Assembly (NCBI RefSeq): GCF_001648775.1 | Contig: NZ_LVEJ01000010.1 | Span: 248,001 to 312,000, forward strand | DNA length: 64,000 bases | Direction of reading: 5' to 3' | Source of the DNA: Pseudomonas fluorescens | GTDB lineage: Bacteria; Pseudomonadota; Gammaproteobacteria; Pseudomonadales; Pseudomonadaceae | Part shown: positions 51,755 to 61,544 of the stretch, piece by piece | Position numbering within the stretch: position 1 is the stretch's first letter | How the letters are laid out: every line of letters starts with the position of its first letter | Made by a program: the position numbers and the translations under genes | Notes under the pieces: model-generated | Databases searched by the model: none | Told to the model about the DNA's origin: nothing | The model's input: the letters and a program-made list of their open reading frames with translations, nothing else

Positions 51755-52975
51755 ATGAACGATCTGTCTGCATCACCGGCCACCGCTGCGCTCGCGCCAG
51801 CTGAGCCGTCCTCCTGGCGCGACTGGCTGTCGGTGTACGCGGTGGCCCTGGGCGCTTTTGCCTTTGTCACCACCGAATACCTGCCTGTCGGCGTCCTGCC
51901 GCAAATTGCCAATAGCCTGGGCATCACCGATGGTATGGCCGGGTTAATGGTGACTGTGCCGGGCATGGTAGCGGCAGTGTCGGCGCCGGCGATCATGCTG
52001 GGCGCGGGGCGCATGAATCGGCGACACCTGTTGCTGCTGTTGACCCTGTTGCTGGTGGCGTCCAACGTCGTTTCGGCGGTGGCACCGTCATTGCCGATCA
52101 TGTTGTTGGGGCGCGGCTTGTTGGGGGTGGCGCTGGGTGGTTTCTGGGCGGTGGCGATTGCGGCGGCCGGGCGGTTGGTCAGCGAGTCAAAAGCGGCGAA
52201 AGCGACGGCACTGATCTTTGCCGGGATTACCTTGGCGACGGTGTTCGGTGTGCCGTTTGGTACGTTTGTCAGCACGCTGTTTTCGTGGCGGATGTCGTTT
52301 GCCGTGACCGCAGGGCTCGCGCTGCTGGCGCTGATTGCGCAAGCGTTGACCTTGCCGTCATTGCCTTCCAGTGAAGGCTTGAAGTGGCGCGCGCTCGTGG
52401 CATTTGTATCACGCAGCAATGCCCGCCGCAGCATGCTGTTGCTCGGTACGGTAGTGGCGGCGCATTTCACGGCGTACACCTACATTGCGCCGTTCCTTGG
52501 GCATGACGCGGGTTTCTCGCCGAGTGCGATCACTGCGATTCTGTTGGGCTTTGGCCTGGTCGGCATGTTGGCGAACTTCGCCATGGCCGGGAGCATCACC
52601 ACGCACCTGCGTGCGTCGCTGGGCGCCGTGGTGTTGCTGATGGTGATTGCGCAATTGGCCTTGCCCGGGTTGCAGGGTTGGGGCGTGACGTTGGCGGTGC
52701 TGGTGTGGGGTGTTGCCTACGGCGCAATTCCGCTGGGTGTGAGCAGCTGGATGCAACTGACGTCGCCGCAATTGCCGGAAGCCAGTTCCGCCATGTTGGT
52801 GACCACGTTTCAGGTGGCGATTGCTTCGGGTTCGCTGTTTGGCGGCTTGATGGTTGATCACGCCGGCGTGTCTTCAGCGTTGTGGCTGGGCGCCGCCATC
52901 GGTGTGCTCGGTTTGGCGGTGATGCTCAGTTTCGGTCTCGGCAAAGCGCCGATTGCCGAGGCACTGCAACGCTGA
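51755..52975 (+). CDS. MFS transporter (arabinose-efflux type)
   Basis: The ATG at 51755 after GTGGAGC gives 406 residues with twelve membrane helices. The first loop TTEYLPVGVLPQIANSLGITDGMAGLMVTVPGM and the AraJ/NepI-like organisation point to the DHA1 sugar/drug efflux group. It is divergent from the Gfo/Idh/MocA gene and its stop is one base from the end of the convergent LysR gene. The exported compound is unknown. Confidence 0.88.
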   Translation: MNDLSASPATAALAPAEPSSWRDWLSVYAVALGAFAFVTTEYLPVGVLPQIANSLGITDGMAGLMVTVPGMVAAVSAPAIMLGAGRMNRRHLLLLLTLLLVASNVVSAVAPSLPIMLLGRGLLGVALGGFWAVAIAAAGRLVSESKAAKATALIFAGITLATVFGVPFGTFVSTLFSWRMSFAVTAGLALLALIAQALTLPSLPSSEGLKWRALVAFVSRSNARRSMLLLGTVVAAHFTAYTYIAPFLGHDAGFSPSAITAILLGFGLVGMLANFAMAGSITTHLRASLGAVVLLMVIAQLALPGLQGWGVTLAVLVWGVAYGAIPLGVSSWMQLTSPQLPEASSAMLVTTFQVAIASGSLFGGLMVDHAGVSSALWLGAAIGVLGLAVMLSFGLGKAPIAEALQR

Positions 52976-52976
52976 T

Positions 52977-53867
52977 TCAAACCTTCAAGATGTTGTCTTT
53001 GAAAAAATCGATCAACACTCGCAACCTTGGTGCGGTCTGCTTCGACGCAGGCCAGAGCATCCACAGGTTGCCGGTGTGGTCGGTGTAGTCCGCCAACACC
53101 ACTTTCAACCTGCCATCGGCCAACGGCTGACGGATTGAAAAATCCGGTAGGCAGGCAATCCCCACCCCATCGATCGCCAGGTACGTCAGCGGATCCATCG
53201 TGGTGCAGGTCAACGCCCGCGTCAGGTTCGGCTCGATGTGCGTATCGTCGACGCGCAGCGGCCAACGCTCGATCATCCCGGTGGCCGGAAACTTGTGCAG
53301 CAGGCACACGTGGCGGATCAAATCGTCCGGGTGTGTCGGATCACCATGACGCTCCAGATACGCTGGCGACGCCACCAACTGCAATTGATAACCCCCCAGC
53401 TTGCGCGCCATCAGCCGCGAATCCTGCGGCGCGCCCGTGCGGATCACCGCGTCGAACCCTTCCTCGATCACGTCCACCATGCGGTCGGACATGTCCACGT
53501 CCAGCTCGATGTCCGGGTAGGCACGCATGAACCCGGCCAGTACCGGCATGATCAACACGTTCTGGATCGGCACGCTGATGCGCACCTTGCCGCGCGGGGT
53601 GGCGGACAATTCCAGCAATTCCATTTCTGCCGCTTCCACTTCGCTGAGGATGCGTTTGCAGCGGTCCAGGAACAGCTCGCCTTCGGTGGTCAGGGTGACA
53701 CTGCGGGTGCTGCGATGGAACAGCCGCACCCCCAGGCGTTCTTCCATGCGCGCCACGCTCTTGCCTACGGCGGAGGAGGAGATCTCCAGCAAGCGACCGG
53801 CTTCGGTAAAGCTGCGGGTTTCGGCGACTTGAATGAAGGCCGTGATGCCGCTGAGGCTGTCCATCAT
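52977..53867 (-). CDS. LysR-family regulator
   Basis: This 296-residue regulator has an N-terminal HTH (MDSLSGITAFIQVAETRSFTEAGRLLEISSSAVGKSVARMEERLG) and an effector domain with SVPIQNVLIMPVLAGFMRAYPDIELDVDMSDR. The sequence resembles regulators of efflux and dehydrogenase genes. It converges on the MFS gene, so it is a natural candidate to act at the repeated motif at 51613-51712. The effector is unknown. Confidence 0.9.
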   Translation of the reverse strand: MMDSLSGITAFIQVAETRSFTEAGRLLEISSSAVGKSVARMEERLGVRLFHRSTRSVTLTTEGELFLDRCKRILSEVEAAEMELLELSATPRGKVRISVPIQNVLIMPVLAGFMRAYPDIELDVDMSDRMVDVIEEGFDAVIRTGAPQDSRLMARKLGGYQLQLVASPAYLERHGDPTHPDDLIRHVCLLHKFPATGMIERWPLRVDDTHIEPNLTRALTCTTMDPLTYLAIDGVGIACLPDFSIRQPLADGRLKVVLADYTDHTGNLWMLWPASKQTAPRLRVLIDFFKDNILKV

Positions 53868-54092
53868 TTGAGGTGTGCTCGGTGCTGGGAAAGGGTTAAG
53901 GCAGAGTAGAGGCGGGCGGGGAAATTGGAAAGGGAAGTAATAGGGAGCGAGGCGTTGGCGTTGGCCGCGTTTTTAATACGACCTCTCGAATGCTGAACTA
54001 AGATCAACAGCCAGTACCGTAGGTCGCTAGTGGGAGTTGCCGGTTGGCTTCGTCCCTTTGCAGTGCTCCTCTACCAACGAAAAGGAATGGGA

Positions 54093-55073
54093 ATGAAACT
54101 CTCCACGCTAGCTTCTCGCGCCGTCTTTGCAGTAACGCTGGCTATCGGCGCAGGACTTTTCGCAGTCGAGCCGGTTCAGGCCGCAGCGCCTATGCAACAC
54201 AAGCAAGTCCCGGGCTTCTATCGCATGATGATGGGCGATTTCGAGGTCACCGCCCTCTTCGATGGCGGCATCAGTATTGATTCATCGCTACTCAGCGGCG
54301 ACCCGGCCCTCATCCAGTCGCTGCTGCTGCGATCGTTTTTCGATGATCCGCAAAAGGTGTCTGGTTCGGTAACGGGCTATCTCATTAATACGGGTTCAAA
54401 ACTCATCCTCATCGACACGGGCACCGGAGGCCATTGGGGAGGGCCGTCACTTGGCAAGCTCACTGACAACCTGAAGGCTGCTGGCTACAAACCCGCACAA
54501 ATCGACCTGGTGTTGCTGACCCATATGCACGCCGACCACATTGGCGGAATCTACGACGCCAAAGGCCAGCGCGTGTTCTCGAAGGCACAGATTTCCATGA
54601 TGAAGACCGAGAGTGACTTCTGGCTGTCGAAGGACATTGCGGAAAAAGCGCCGGAGGGCGCAAAAATATTCTTCCAGATTGCCCAGGCTGCTGCTGCGCC
54701 TTATCTGGCGGCTGGCAAATGGAAGCCATTGCAGGGCATGGATGAAATCGTGTCGGGCATTACTCCCGTTGCCATCCCGGGGCATACGCCTGGGCATGTG
54801 GGCTACAGGGTTTCGTCCAAGGGCCAATCGCTGCTGATCTGGGGCGACGTTGCCCACGTCGTCGCTGTGCAAATGCCACATCCCGAAGTGGGTATCGCGT
54901 TCGACGCTGACGGACCGACCGCAATCAAGACCCGCGAAGACCTTTTCGTGAAGTTGGCAGAGGGCAAAACCCTGGTCGGTGGTGCTCATATGCCGTTCCC
55001 TGGCTTTGGGCGCCTGCGCAAGGAAGACACAGGCTATTCATGGGTGCCGGTAACCTTCATGAACCTGAACTGA
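54093..55073 (+). CDS. Exported MBL-fold metallo-hydrolase
   Basis: The ATG at 54093 follows AAAGGA by six bases and gives 326 residues with a signal peptide ending VQA-AAP. The metal-binding THMHADHIGG (about 145-154), a downstream IPGHTPGHVGY His and WGDVAHV Asp make a complete two-zinc site. The whole plan (GDFEVTALFDGG, LIDTGTGG) is like lactonase/quorum-quenching or sulfatase-type MBL proteins, but I cannot assign the substrate. It is probably periplasmic. It stands alone. Confidence 0.87.
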   Translation: MKLSTLASRAVFAVTLAIGAGLFAVEPVQAAAPMQHKQVPGFYRMMMGDFEVTALFDGGISIDSSLLSGDPALIQSLLLRSFFDDPQKVSGSVTGYLINTGSKLILIDTGTGGHWGGPSLGKLTDNLKAAGYKPAQIDLVLLTHMHADHIGGIYDAKGQRVFSKAQISMMKTESDFWLSKDIAEKAPEGAKIFFQIAQAAAAPYLAAGKWKPLQGMDEIVSGITPVAIPGHTPGHVGYRVSSKGQSLLIWGDVAHVVAVQMPHPEVGIAFDADGPTAIKTREDLFVKLAEGKTLVGGAHMPFPGFGRLRKEDTGYSWVPVTFMNLN

Positions 55074-55313
55074 TGGCCCAACCGACAAGGGATAAAGCCA
55101 CCTGCTGATGATCATTCAAACCAAGGGTGATCACTGTGCAGAAAGTTGCCTTAATGCTGGCTGCACTCTCTGCAGAGTATGCCAATCCTGCAGCCAGTGA
55201 GATGTCCCGAAACGTCGGTATTTCGACCCATCTGCTTCTTAGCTCGCGCCTAGCATAGACCCTGAATTCACAGCACGGGCAACCCGCCCGTCTACCCGAA
55301 ATCAGGAGAAGGC

Positions 55314-55994
55314 ATGAGCACTATCGAACACGTCATTCTTGTACACGGTGCCTGGGCCGACAGCACCAGCTGGAACAAATCGCGCGCCTTGATCGAAGCC
55401 GCCGGCCTGAGTACGACCACGGTCAACCTGCCGCTGACGTCGCTGGCAGCAGATGCCGACGTCGTGTCCCAGGCCATCGCCGCCGCTCCAGGACCGGTGT
55501 TGCTGGTGGGCCATTCCTATGGCGGTGCGGTCATCAGCGAGGCAGGTGTTCACGCCAAGGTGGCGGGCCTCGTCTATATCAACGCCTTTACCCCTGACAT
55601 TGGCGAATCAGCTTTGGGGCTGACCGCATTGGCCGAGCCGTCGCTGATGAGTGCCGAGATCCGCATAGATCAGGCGGGTTCGTCGAGCCTCACTTACGAG
55701 GGTGTCCATGAAGGCTTTGCTCAGGATGTGAGTGCGCAGGAGAAGCGTCAGCTGTTTGAAAACCAGCGTCCGACCGCTGTAGCGGCACTCACCGCACCAC
55801 TCACTCAAGCCGCCTGGCAGGACAAGCCCAGCTGGTATCTGGTGGCGACCCTTGATAACGCCATAGCACCGGCACTTCAAGAGCTGATGGTGAAGAAGAT
55901 TGGCGCCGTCAGCGACCATGTCAATGCGGGCCATTGCTCAATGATTTCCAAACCTGCGGTTGTCGCCGACCTGATCATTCGCGCCGCCAAGTAA
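55314..55994 (+). CDS. Alpha/beta hydrolase
   Basis: This 226-residue protein starts behind CAGGAGAAGGC. The oxyanion motif is VHGAW, the nucleophile elbow is GHSYGG (Ser68) and the general base is the His in NAGHCSMIS (about 207). The set is an intact esterase-like triad and the protein resembles salicylate-esterase/hydroxynitrile-lyase-like hydrolases of soil bacteria. It starts the run of redox genes that continues to 58152. The substrate is unknown. The gap before it carries a single copy of the accessory half-motif (55223). Confidence 0.87.
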   Translation: MSTIEHVILVHGAWADSTSWNKSRALIEAAGLSTTTVNLPLTSLAADADVVSQAIAAAPGPVLLVGHSYGGAVISEAGVHAKVAGLVYINAFTPDIGESALGLTALAEPSLMSAEIRIDQAGSSSLTYEGVHEGFAQDVSAQEKRQLFENQRPTAVAALTAPLTQAAWQDKPSWYLVATLDNAIAPALQELMVKKIGAVSDHVNAGHCSMISKPAVVADLIIRAAK

Positions 55995-56053
55995 CCGATA
56001 TTTCCCCTTCATTGTTCACGCTTTGCATTTCTGTAATCTCAGAGGACTCACCC

Positions 56054-56809
56054 ATGAAACTCACTCAAAACACCATCTTCATTACCGGCGGCGGCTCTGG
56101 CATCGGCCGTGGGCTGGCCGAAGCACTGCACAAACTGGGAAACCAGGTAATTATCTCAGGTCGGCGCAAGGGCCATCTGGAAGCCGTCGTTGCAGCCAAC
56201 CCGGGCATGCACGCGGTCGAACTGGATATCACCGATCCAGCCAGTATTACCGCGGTCGCGAAACAGTTGATCAACGAATTCCCGCAACTCAATGTGCTGA
56301 TCAATAACGCCGGGATCATGTTGCCGGACACTGCCGCCGGCCAAGTGGATGACGAATTGCTAGCGTCGACCATTACCACCAATCTGATGGGCCCCATCCG
56401 CATGACTTCGGCGCTGATCGAGCACCTCAAGAAGGCCGATGACGCCTATGTGGCGTACACCTCTTCAGTACTCGGTTTCGTGCCCATGGCGCTGACGGCG
56501 GTGTACAGCGCCACCAAGGCCGCGCTGCACTCTTATGCACTGTCTCAGCGCTTCATGCTGCGCGATACCTCGGTCAAGGTGCTGGAAATCGCGCCGCCAT
56601 GGGTACGTACCGAGCTGATGGATAGCTCCGAAGCGGAACTGGCGATGCCATTGGATGAGTTTATTGCCGAGACGATAGCGGTGCTGGGTACGGACGCGGT
56701 TGAAATTCTGGTCGAGCGGGCCAAGCCATTGCGCGCTAATGCAGGGGCGGATGAACACGCCTTTGTCACTGAGTTCAATGCTCAGCTATTGGCACTCTAC
56801 GCCCAGTGA
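56054..56809 (+). CDS. SDR oxidoreductase, DltE-like
   Basis: The ATG at 56054 follows AGAGGAC and gives 251 residues. The cofactor motif GGGSGIGRGLAEAL, NNAGIM, and the catalytic Ser (YTSSVLG) with AVYSATKAAL are all present. The length and the KLTQNTIFITGGGSGIG start fit the DltE-like SDR group (NADP-dependent, substrate unknown). It lies 59 bases after the hydrolase gene and probably shares its transcript. Confidence 0.86.
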   Translation: MKLTQNTIFITGGGSGIGRGLAEALHKLGNQVIISGRRKGHLEAVVAANPGMHAVELDITDPASITAVAKQLINEFPQLNVLINNAGIMLPDTAAGQVDDELLASTITTNLMGPIRMTSALIEHLKKADDAYVAYTSSVLGFVPMALTAVYSATKAALHSYALSQRFMLRDTSVKVLEIAPPWVRTELMDSSEAELAMPLDEFIAETIAVLGTDAVEILVERAKPLRANAGADEHAFVTEFNAQLLALYAQ

Positions 56810-57045
56810 GCACCCTACGGCGCTTGCATGAGTGCGGGCGCCGTTATCCGGACATCGACAGTTCGATCTCCATGATCGCCAGCATTACAGCCAAAAAGTC
56901 CGAAGTGATGGGAAACGCGGCCCATTTATTCACTCCGGGAAATCACCTTTACTGATGCCAAGCGCCCCAACCCCGAAAGCCCACATGGCTATCGACCCGG
57001 GCGGATATCCAATGGCTCTACACATACACTTCAATCGAGGCAACC

Positions 57046-58152
57046 ATGTCCAAACTTCATTCCCCAGTTAAAGTCGGGCGGTTCACCTTCGCCCACCGCA
57101 TTGTATTGGCGCCTCTGACCCGGATGCGTGCCGAAGATGGCGCTCGCCCTGGCGCCCTGATGGCCGAGTACTACGCTCAGCGCACTTCCGAAGGCGGATT
57201 CCTGATCGGTGAAGCAACAATTGCCGCACCAAACGGCAACGGCTATCTCGGCGCACCAGGCCTGTTCGACGACAGCCAGATCGTCGGCTGGAAACACGTC
57301 ACTGACGCCGTGCACGCTAAAGGCGGCAAAATCTTTCTGCAGCTTTATCATGCGGGTCGCCAATCCAATGTCGACGTGCAGCCTGCAAACAGCATCCCCG
57401 TCGGCCCATCGGAAGTCCCGCACGGCGGCGTTGCTTACACCACCGAAGGTTGGGTACCCAATACCCCGAACCGCGCCCTGACCATCGAAGACATCGCAGG
57501 CCTGGTGGAAAGCTTCCGCACTGCTGCCGAACGTGGCGTGAAAGCCGGTTTTGACGGCGTGGAACTGCATGGTGCCAACGGTTATTTGATCGACCAGTTC
57601 CTGCAGGACAACAGCAACAAGCGCACCGACATTTACGGAGGCTCGTTCGAAAACCGCGCACGCTTTCTGCTGGAAGTGACCAACGCGCTGATTTCGGTGT
57701 GGGGCAGTGATCGAGTGGCGGTTCGTGTCGGCCCGAGCGGCACCTGGGGTGACATGGGCGACAGCGATCCAGAAGGCCTGTTCACCTACGTCGCGCAACA
57801 ACTGGCGCCGCTGAACCTGGCTTACCTGCACCTGATCGAGCCGCGCATCCTGGGCAACATCGAGGACGAGAATGCCGACCCGGCGCCGGTCGCTGCCCAG
57901 CTGATGCGCAAACACTACAAAGGCGTGATCATTGCTGCCGGTGGCTTTGACGGCGAATCCGCCGAGGCCATCCTTCAGGCTGGCGACGCCGATCTGGTGG
58001 CCTTCGGTCGCCACTTCATCGCCAACCCGGATTTGCCGGAGCGCCTGCGCCACAATCTGCCACTGAACGCTTATGACCGTCCGACCTTTTTTGGCGGTAC
58101 CGAGGTGGGTTACACCGACTACGAGTTCTATAAAGAAGAAGCGATTGCGTAA
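57046..58152 (+). CDS. Old Yellow Enzyme-type alkene reductase
   Basis: This 368-residue FMN protein has the OYE barrel: start LHSPVKVGRFTFAHRIVLAPLTRMRAEDGARPGALMAEYYAQRTS, the YHAGRQS segment, the catalytic-site HGANGYLIDQFLQDNSNKRTD, YGGSFENRARFLLEV, and the closing FFGGTEVGYTDY. Such enzymes reduce activated C=C or nitro groups with NAD(P)H. Nitroester and xenobiotic reductases of this family occur in pseudomonads. A terminator follows at 58198-58220. No preceding regulator is adjacent. Confidence 0.9.
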   Translation: MSKLHSPVKVGRFTFAHRIVLAPLTRMRAEDGARPGALMAEYYAQRTSEGGFLIGEATIAAPNGNGYLGAPGLFDDSQIVGWKHVTDAVHAKGGKIFLQLYHAGRQSNVDVQPANSIPVGPSEVPHGGVAYTTEGWVPNTPNRALTIEDIAGLVESFRTAAERGVKAGFDGVELHGANGYLIDQFLQDNSNKRTDIYGGSFENRARFLLEVTNALISVWGSDRVAVRVGPSGTWGDMGDSDPEGLFTYVAQQLAPLNLAYLHLIEPRILGNIEDENADPAPVAAQLMRKHYKGVIIAAGGFDGESAEAILQAGDADLVAFGRHFIANPDLPERLRHNLPLNAYDRPTFFGGTEVGYTDYEFYKEEAIA

Positions 58153-58197
58153 CGTCTTTCGCCAAGCTCGAGTTGCTTTAGCGCAGATACCAAACGA

Positions 58198-58220
58198 AGC
58201 CCCCTCGCGGGGGCTTTTTT
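58198..58220 (+). terminator. Rho-independent terminator after the OYE gene
   Basis: AGCCCCC-TCGC-GGGGGCT forms a 7-bp GC-rich stem with a 4-base loop directly followed by a T run. It sits 46 bases after the alkene reductase stop and before the MFS gene. Confidence 0.85.
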
Positions 58221-58272
58221 ATGTGTACACGCGATCTACAGGGCGCCATCACTTTTTCACAGCTGGAATACC

Positions 58273-59484
58273 ATGAACTCAACCCAATTCATCAAAAGCA
58301 ACCGGCCGCTGTATTGGCTGGCCTTAGGCACGTTTGCCGTCGGTACCGAAAGCTTCATGATCGCGGGCTTGCTTCCCGGAATGGCGAAGGATCTTGGCGT
58401 TAGCGTTGCCACGGCGGGTCAGTTGGTCACGGTATTTGCTCTGGCCTATGCACTGAGCTCTCCAGTGCTGGCTGCGCTGACCGGGAACCTGAACCGGCGC
58501 AGGCTGCTGATTGGTGCCATGGCGATATTTGCGCTGGCCAATCTGCTGGCCTTCACGGCCAGTGGTTATTGGTCGTTGATGGCCGCGAGAGTGGTGCTGG
58601 CACTCGCGGCGGCAGTGTATGTACCCGGTGCGAACGCACTGGCCAGCGTGGTCGTGCCTCCCGAACAGCGTGGCCGCGCCATCGCTATCGTCAACGGTGG
58701 CCTGTCGCTTGCCATTGCCCTGGGAGTTCCGGCGGGCACGGTACTGGGGGCGGCAATGGGTTGGCGCGCCACGTTCGGCAGCGTCGCGATCATTGCCGCG
58801 TTGGCTGTTGCCGGTTTGCTGATAGGCCTTCCACGCGAGATAGGAACCGGACTCGCTACTGCCAGCCTGCGCCAGCGAATTTCAACTGCGGCTCAGCCTG
58901 CGGTATTGCATACGTTGCTGATCACTACGTTGTGGGCGATGGCGAGCTACACCACTTACACCTATCTCGCTCCGCTTTTGGAGGCCACCACCCTTATAAA
59001 TGGCCCGGCAATAGGTTTCGTGCTATTTGGCTGGGGTGTTTCAGCCGCAATCGGCCTGGCCATCAGCGGCCGGGCGGTAGACCGAAGAGGTCCGCGCGCA
59101 GTGATCCTGCCAGCGTTGGCGACATCCACTACCGCGTTCGTCGTCCTGTCGCTGGCGCCGCACTTTATCGGCAAACAGTTTGTCATTGTGCCGATAGTCC
59201 TCGCCATCGCTGCCTGGGGCGTGGCGCACTGGGCTTTTTATCCTGCACAGCAAACCACGCTGGTCGGCGTGGCCGGCGTTGCGAGCGCGCCAGTGGTGTT
59301 GTCGCTCAACGCCTCCTTCATGTACCTCGGTTTCTCACTGGGTGCGGGTCTCGGCTCTCTGACATTGCACTACAGCTCATTGGCCAACCTTGGCTTTGTC
59401 AGTGCCCTCTGCGCAGCAACGGCCTTGGCCTTGGCCTACACATCCGGCCGCCGACCTGCACCGCAACTTCAACCTTCAAATTAA
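58273..59484 (+). CDS. MFS transporter, DHA1 family
   Basis: This 403-residue, twelve-helix protein starts MNSTQFIKSNRPLYWLALGTFAVGTESFMIAGLLPGMAKDLGVS, the pattern of DHA1 sugar/drug efflux proteins (AraJ, NepI, Bcr-like). It has the RGRAIAIVNGG motif in the middle loop. It is the second MFS pump of this class in the accessory part. A perfect palindrome follows before the convergent GlxA-type gene. The substrate is unknown. Confidence 0.87.
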   Translation: MNSTQFIKSNRPLYWLALGTFAVGTESFMIAGLLPGMAKDLGVSVATAGQLVTVFALAYALSSPVLAALTGNLNRRRLLIGAMAIFALANLLAFTASGYWSLMAARVVLALAAAVYVPGANALASVVVPPEQRGRAIAIVNGGLSLAIALGVPAGTVLGAAMGWRATFGSVAIIAALAVAGLLIGLPREIGTGLATASLRQRISTAAQPAVLHTLLITTLWAMASYTTYTYLAPLLEATTLINGPAIGFVLFGWGVSAAIGLAISGRAVDRRGPRAVILPALATSTTAFVVLSLAPHFIGKQFVIVPIVLAIAAWGVAHWAFYPAQQTTLVGVAGVASAPVVLSLNASFMYLGFSLGAGLGSLTLHYSSLANLGFVSALCAATALALAYTSGRRPAPQLQPSN

Positions 59485-59520
59485 ATAATCTATACGCTCT
59501 AAAAGTAGCGTTCCAAGAAT

Positions 59521-59551
59521 GAATAACGGCGGCCAATGGCCGCCGTTATTC
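59521..59551. terminator. Bidirectional terminator-like palindrome
   Basis: GAATAACGGCGGCC and its exact complement (14-bp arms, AAT loop) lie in the 87-base gap between the convergent MFS (ends 59484) and GlxA-type (ends 59572) genes. Short T/A-rich runs lie on the outer flanks. It would stop transcripts from both sides. Confidence 0.65.
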
Positions 59552-59571
59552 TGCTGCGAAAAAATAGAAGC

Positions 59572-60516
59572 TTATACCTCAGCGTTGGAACCGAAGGTCC
59601 GGCGCAACGATTGCGGGGATTGACCATACACGCGCAGGAAGGCCCGGCGCATGCGTTCACGGTCGCCAAAGCCGGTCTCCGAGGCCACCGCCTCAAGCGT
59701 TAGTCGCCCCTGTTCGATCATCAATCGGGCGGCCTCCAGACGTAGATTCTCAATGGCCTTGGCGGGTGAGCTTCCGGTCTGCTCGCGAAAGCTTCGACTG
59801 AACTGCCGAGGGCTCAGGCACGCTGCATCCGCCAGGTCTTCTACGGAAAGGTCGCGGCGCAGGTTTTTTCGAGCGAAGTCCAGCGATTGCTGAATGCGGT
59901 CGGAGCTCGGACTCAGTTCCAGCATCGCCGAATGCTGGGACTGCCCACCCGCGCGGCGATGGTAAAGCACCAGCCGCTGCGAGACGGTCCGGGCCAGCGC
60001 GGCACCGTAATCCTTCTCGACCATACCGATGGTTAAATCGAGCGCAGCGGTCATGCCTGCCGAGGTCCAGATCTTGCCATCGATGATGAAGATGCGATCT
60101 TCTTCTACCTTAATTGCGGGGAATCTATCGCGCATTTCCTTGGCGCGAGCCCAGTGCACTGTGGCTCGACGGCCATCGAGCAATCCGGACTCGGCAAGCG
60201 CGAAAGCACCGACGCACAAAGCGCCTACCCGCCGTGAATGTGCATTGGCTTCAACCAGAAAGGAGTGAATACCGTCCGACGCCGAACTGCGATCCATTGC
60301 ACCACTGATCAAGACGGTATCGAAATCAGTCTTGTTGAACTGCTGAGTATCAACCGACGTGAACAGGGAGCTGGCGACCAAGCCTCCATGCTCGGATAGC
60401 ACACTGATGTCGTAGAGTTTTTCACCCGCGGCCAGGTTGGCAAACTCGAAAGCTGAAAGCGCAGCAAGGCTCATCACTTGAAAATCGGGCCGTACGATTA
60501 ACGCCACACTTTGCAT
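59572..60516 (-). CDS. GlxA-family regulator (DJ-1/PfpI plus AraC HTH)
   Basis: The ATG at 60516 behind GGGAG gives 314 residues; the ORF extends to 60588 without support. The N-terminal half is a DJ-1/PfpI-like domain (VALIVRPDFQVMSLAALSAFE) with ALCVGAFALAESGLLDGR carrying a Cys at the nucleophile elbow. The AraC pair follows, with CLSPRQFSRSFREQTGSSPAKAIENLRLE and SETGFGDRERMRRAFLRV. It is the second GlxA-type gene in the window. Its target may be the divergent SDR-like gene at 60822 or another locus. Confidence 0.88.
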   Translation of the reverse strand: MQSVALIVRPDFQVMSLAALSAFEFANLAAGEKLYDISVLSEHGGLVASSLFTSVDTQQFNKTDFDTVLISGAMDRSSASDGIHSFLVEANAHSRRVGALCVGAFALAESGLLDGRRATVHWARAKEMRDRFPAIKVEEDRIFIIDGKIWTSAGMTAALDLTIGMVEKDYGAALARTVSQRLVLYHRRAGGQSQHSAMLELSPSSDRIQQSLDFARKNLRRDLSVEDLADAACLSPRQFSRSFREQTGSSPAKAIENLRLEAARLMIEQGRLTLEAVASETGFGDRERMRRAFLRVYGQSPQSLRRTFGSNAEV

Positions 60517-60821
60517 AAAAACTCCCGTTCGCCCAGTTGAACACTGGCTTGACGCATGAATGTCTGGTGACAGGCGAAACGTAAGCATGCGCGAAAATCG
60601 CGGGACTGCAAGCAGAAACGCGATTTCGAGGGGGTTAGCGTTTTGCGCCGGATAAATTCAGTAAGACCGATACTGAGCTACGAGAAACTTCGGAATGCCA
60701 ACATTTCCGGCCATAAACTTGACCAGACCAAGGCCGAAAATGATGGTTTTACGGCCTTTACCGACATACGGGCGTTCACTACTCTGGCCCTATTACATGC
60801 ACCGCCTTTGGAGCAAACCGC

Positions 60822-61544
60822 ATGACTCATAAAGGCACGGCCGTTATAACCGGCGCGGGTACAGCAATAGGCATAGCTTTCGCCCACCGACTGACTCAGC
60901 GGGGCTACGACTTGATTTTAATTGCGGTGGATCGGCCTCAATTAATGACGCTTGCTGCAGCGCTCACTGACTCCAGCGGACGATCGGTGGAAGTGCTGAA
61001 TGCTGATTTGGCAGTGTCCGCCGAAGTTGTCCGCATCGAGGCCTTGTTAAGCCAGGACGCCAGTATCACATTGCTCATCAACCATCACGACATCACAGAG
61101 GAAAATGAGATAGGGGCCACAATCGCCTTGGGGATCACTGCTCCCGTACGCTTGTTCTACGCATTGGCAAATGGTTTCGTAAAGAGGGGCGCCGGAACGG
61201 TTATCAATCTGGTGCCCGTATTCGAGGCGAGTTCCGGTGCTGCCATTGAGTCGGCGAACAGCGCTTTTTTGCTCTCGCTATCCCACGCGCTGCGGCAGCA
61301 TTTCAATAAAGTCGCAGTACGCGTTCAAGCAATTTTGTATGCAGGTTCACAGCAAACCCAATATCAAGGCGCAGTGGCCATTGTGGATGCCGCGCTAGAG
61401 GATTTTGATTCTGGAGAAGCCATCTCGCTACCCAAGTTTGCCGATCGGGTGATATGGAATAAATTCGAGGTTGCCCGACTGGAATTGCTCAGTCGGGTAG
61501 CAGGGGGTCCCAATATCGTCTCACCTGCACGTCTGCTCCATTGA
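60822..61544 (+). CDS. Degenerate SDR-fold protein
   Basis: This 240-residue protein retains the N-terminal Rossmann pattern (VITGAGTAIGIAFAHRL) but the rest is unlike active SDRs: NNAG reads NHHD, and in the active-site region (NLVPVFEASSGAAIESANS) the expected Tyr and Lys are absent. The YxxxK position has no acceptable match. It may be a pseudoenzyme, a regulatory binding protein or a decaying gene, though the frame is intact. It is divergent from the GlxA-type regulator at 59572-60516. Confidence 0.7.
   Translation: MTHKGTAVITGAGTAIGIAFAHRLTQRGYDLILIAVDRPQLMTLAAALTDSSGRSVEVLNADLAVSAEVVRIEALLSQDASITLLINHHDITEENEIGATIALGITAPVRLFYALANGFVKRGAGTVINLVPVFEASSGAAIESANSAFLLSLSHALRQHFNKVAVRVQAILYAGSQQTQYQGAVAIVDAALEDFDSGEAISLPKFADRVIWNKFEVARLELLSRVAGGPNIVSPARLLH

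Noticed and set aside
51532..52479. N-terminal extension of the Gfo/Idh/MocA ORF
   Set aside because: The extra residues are antisense to the MFS gene; a good ribosome site and Rossmann start point to 51531.
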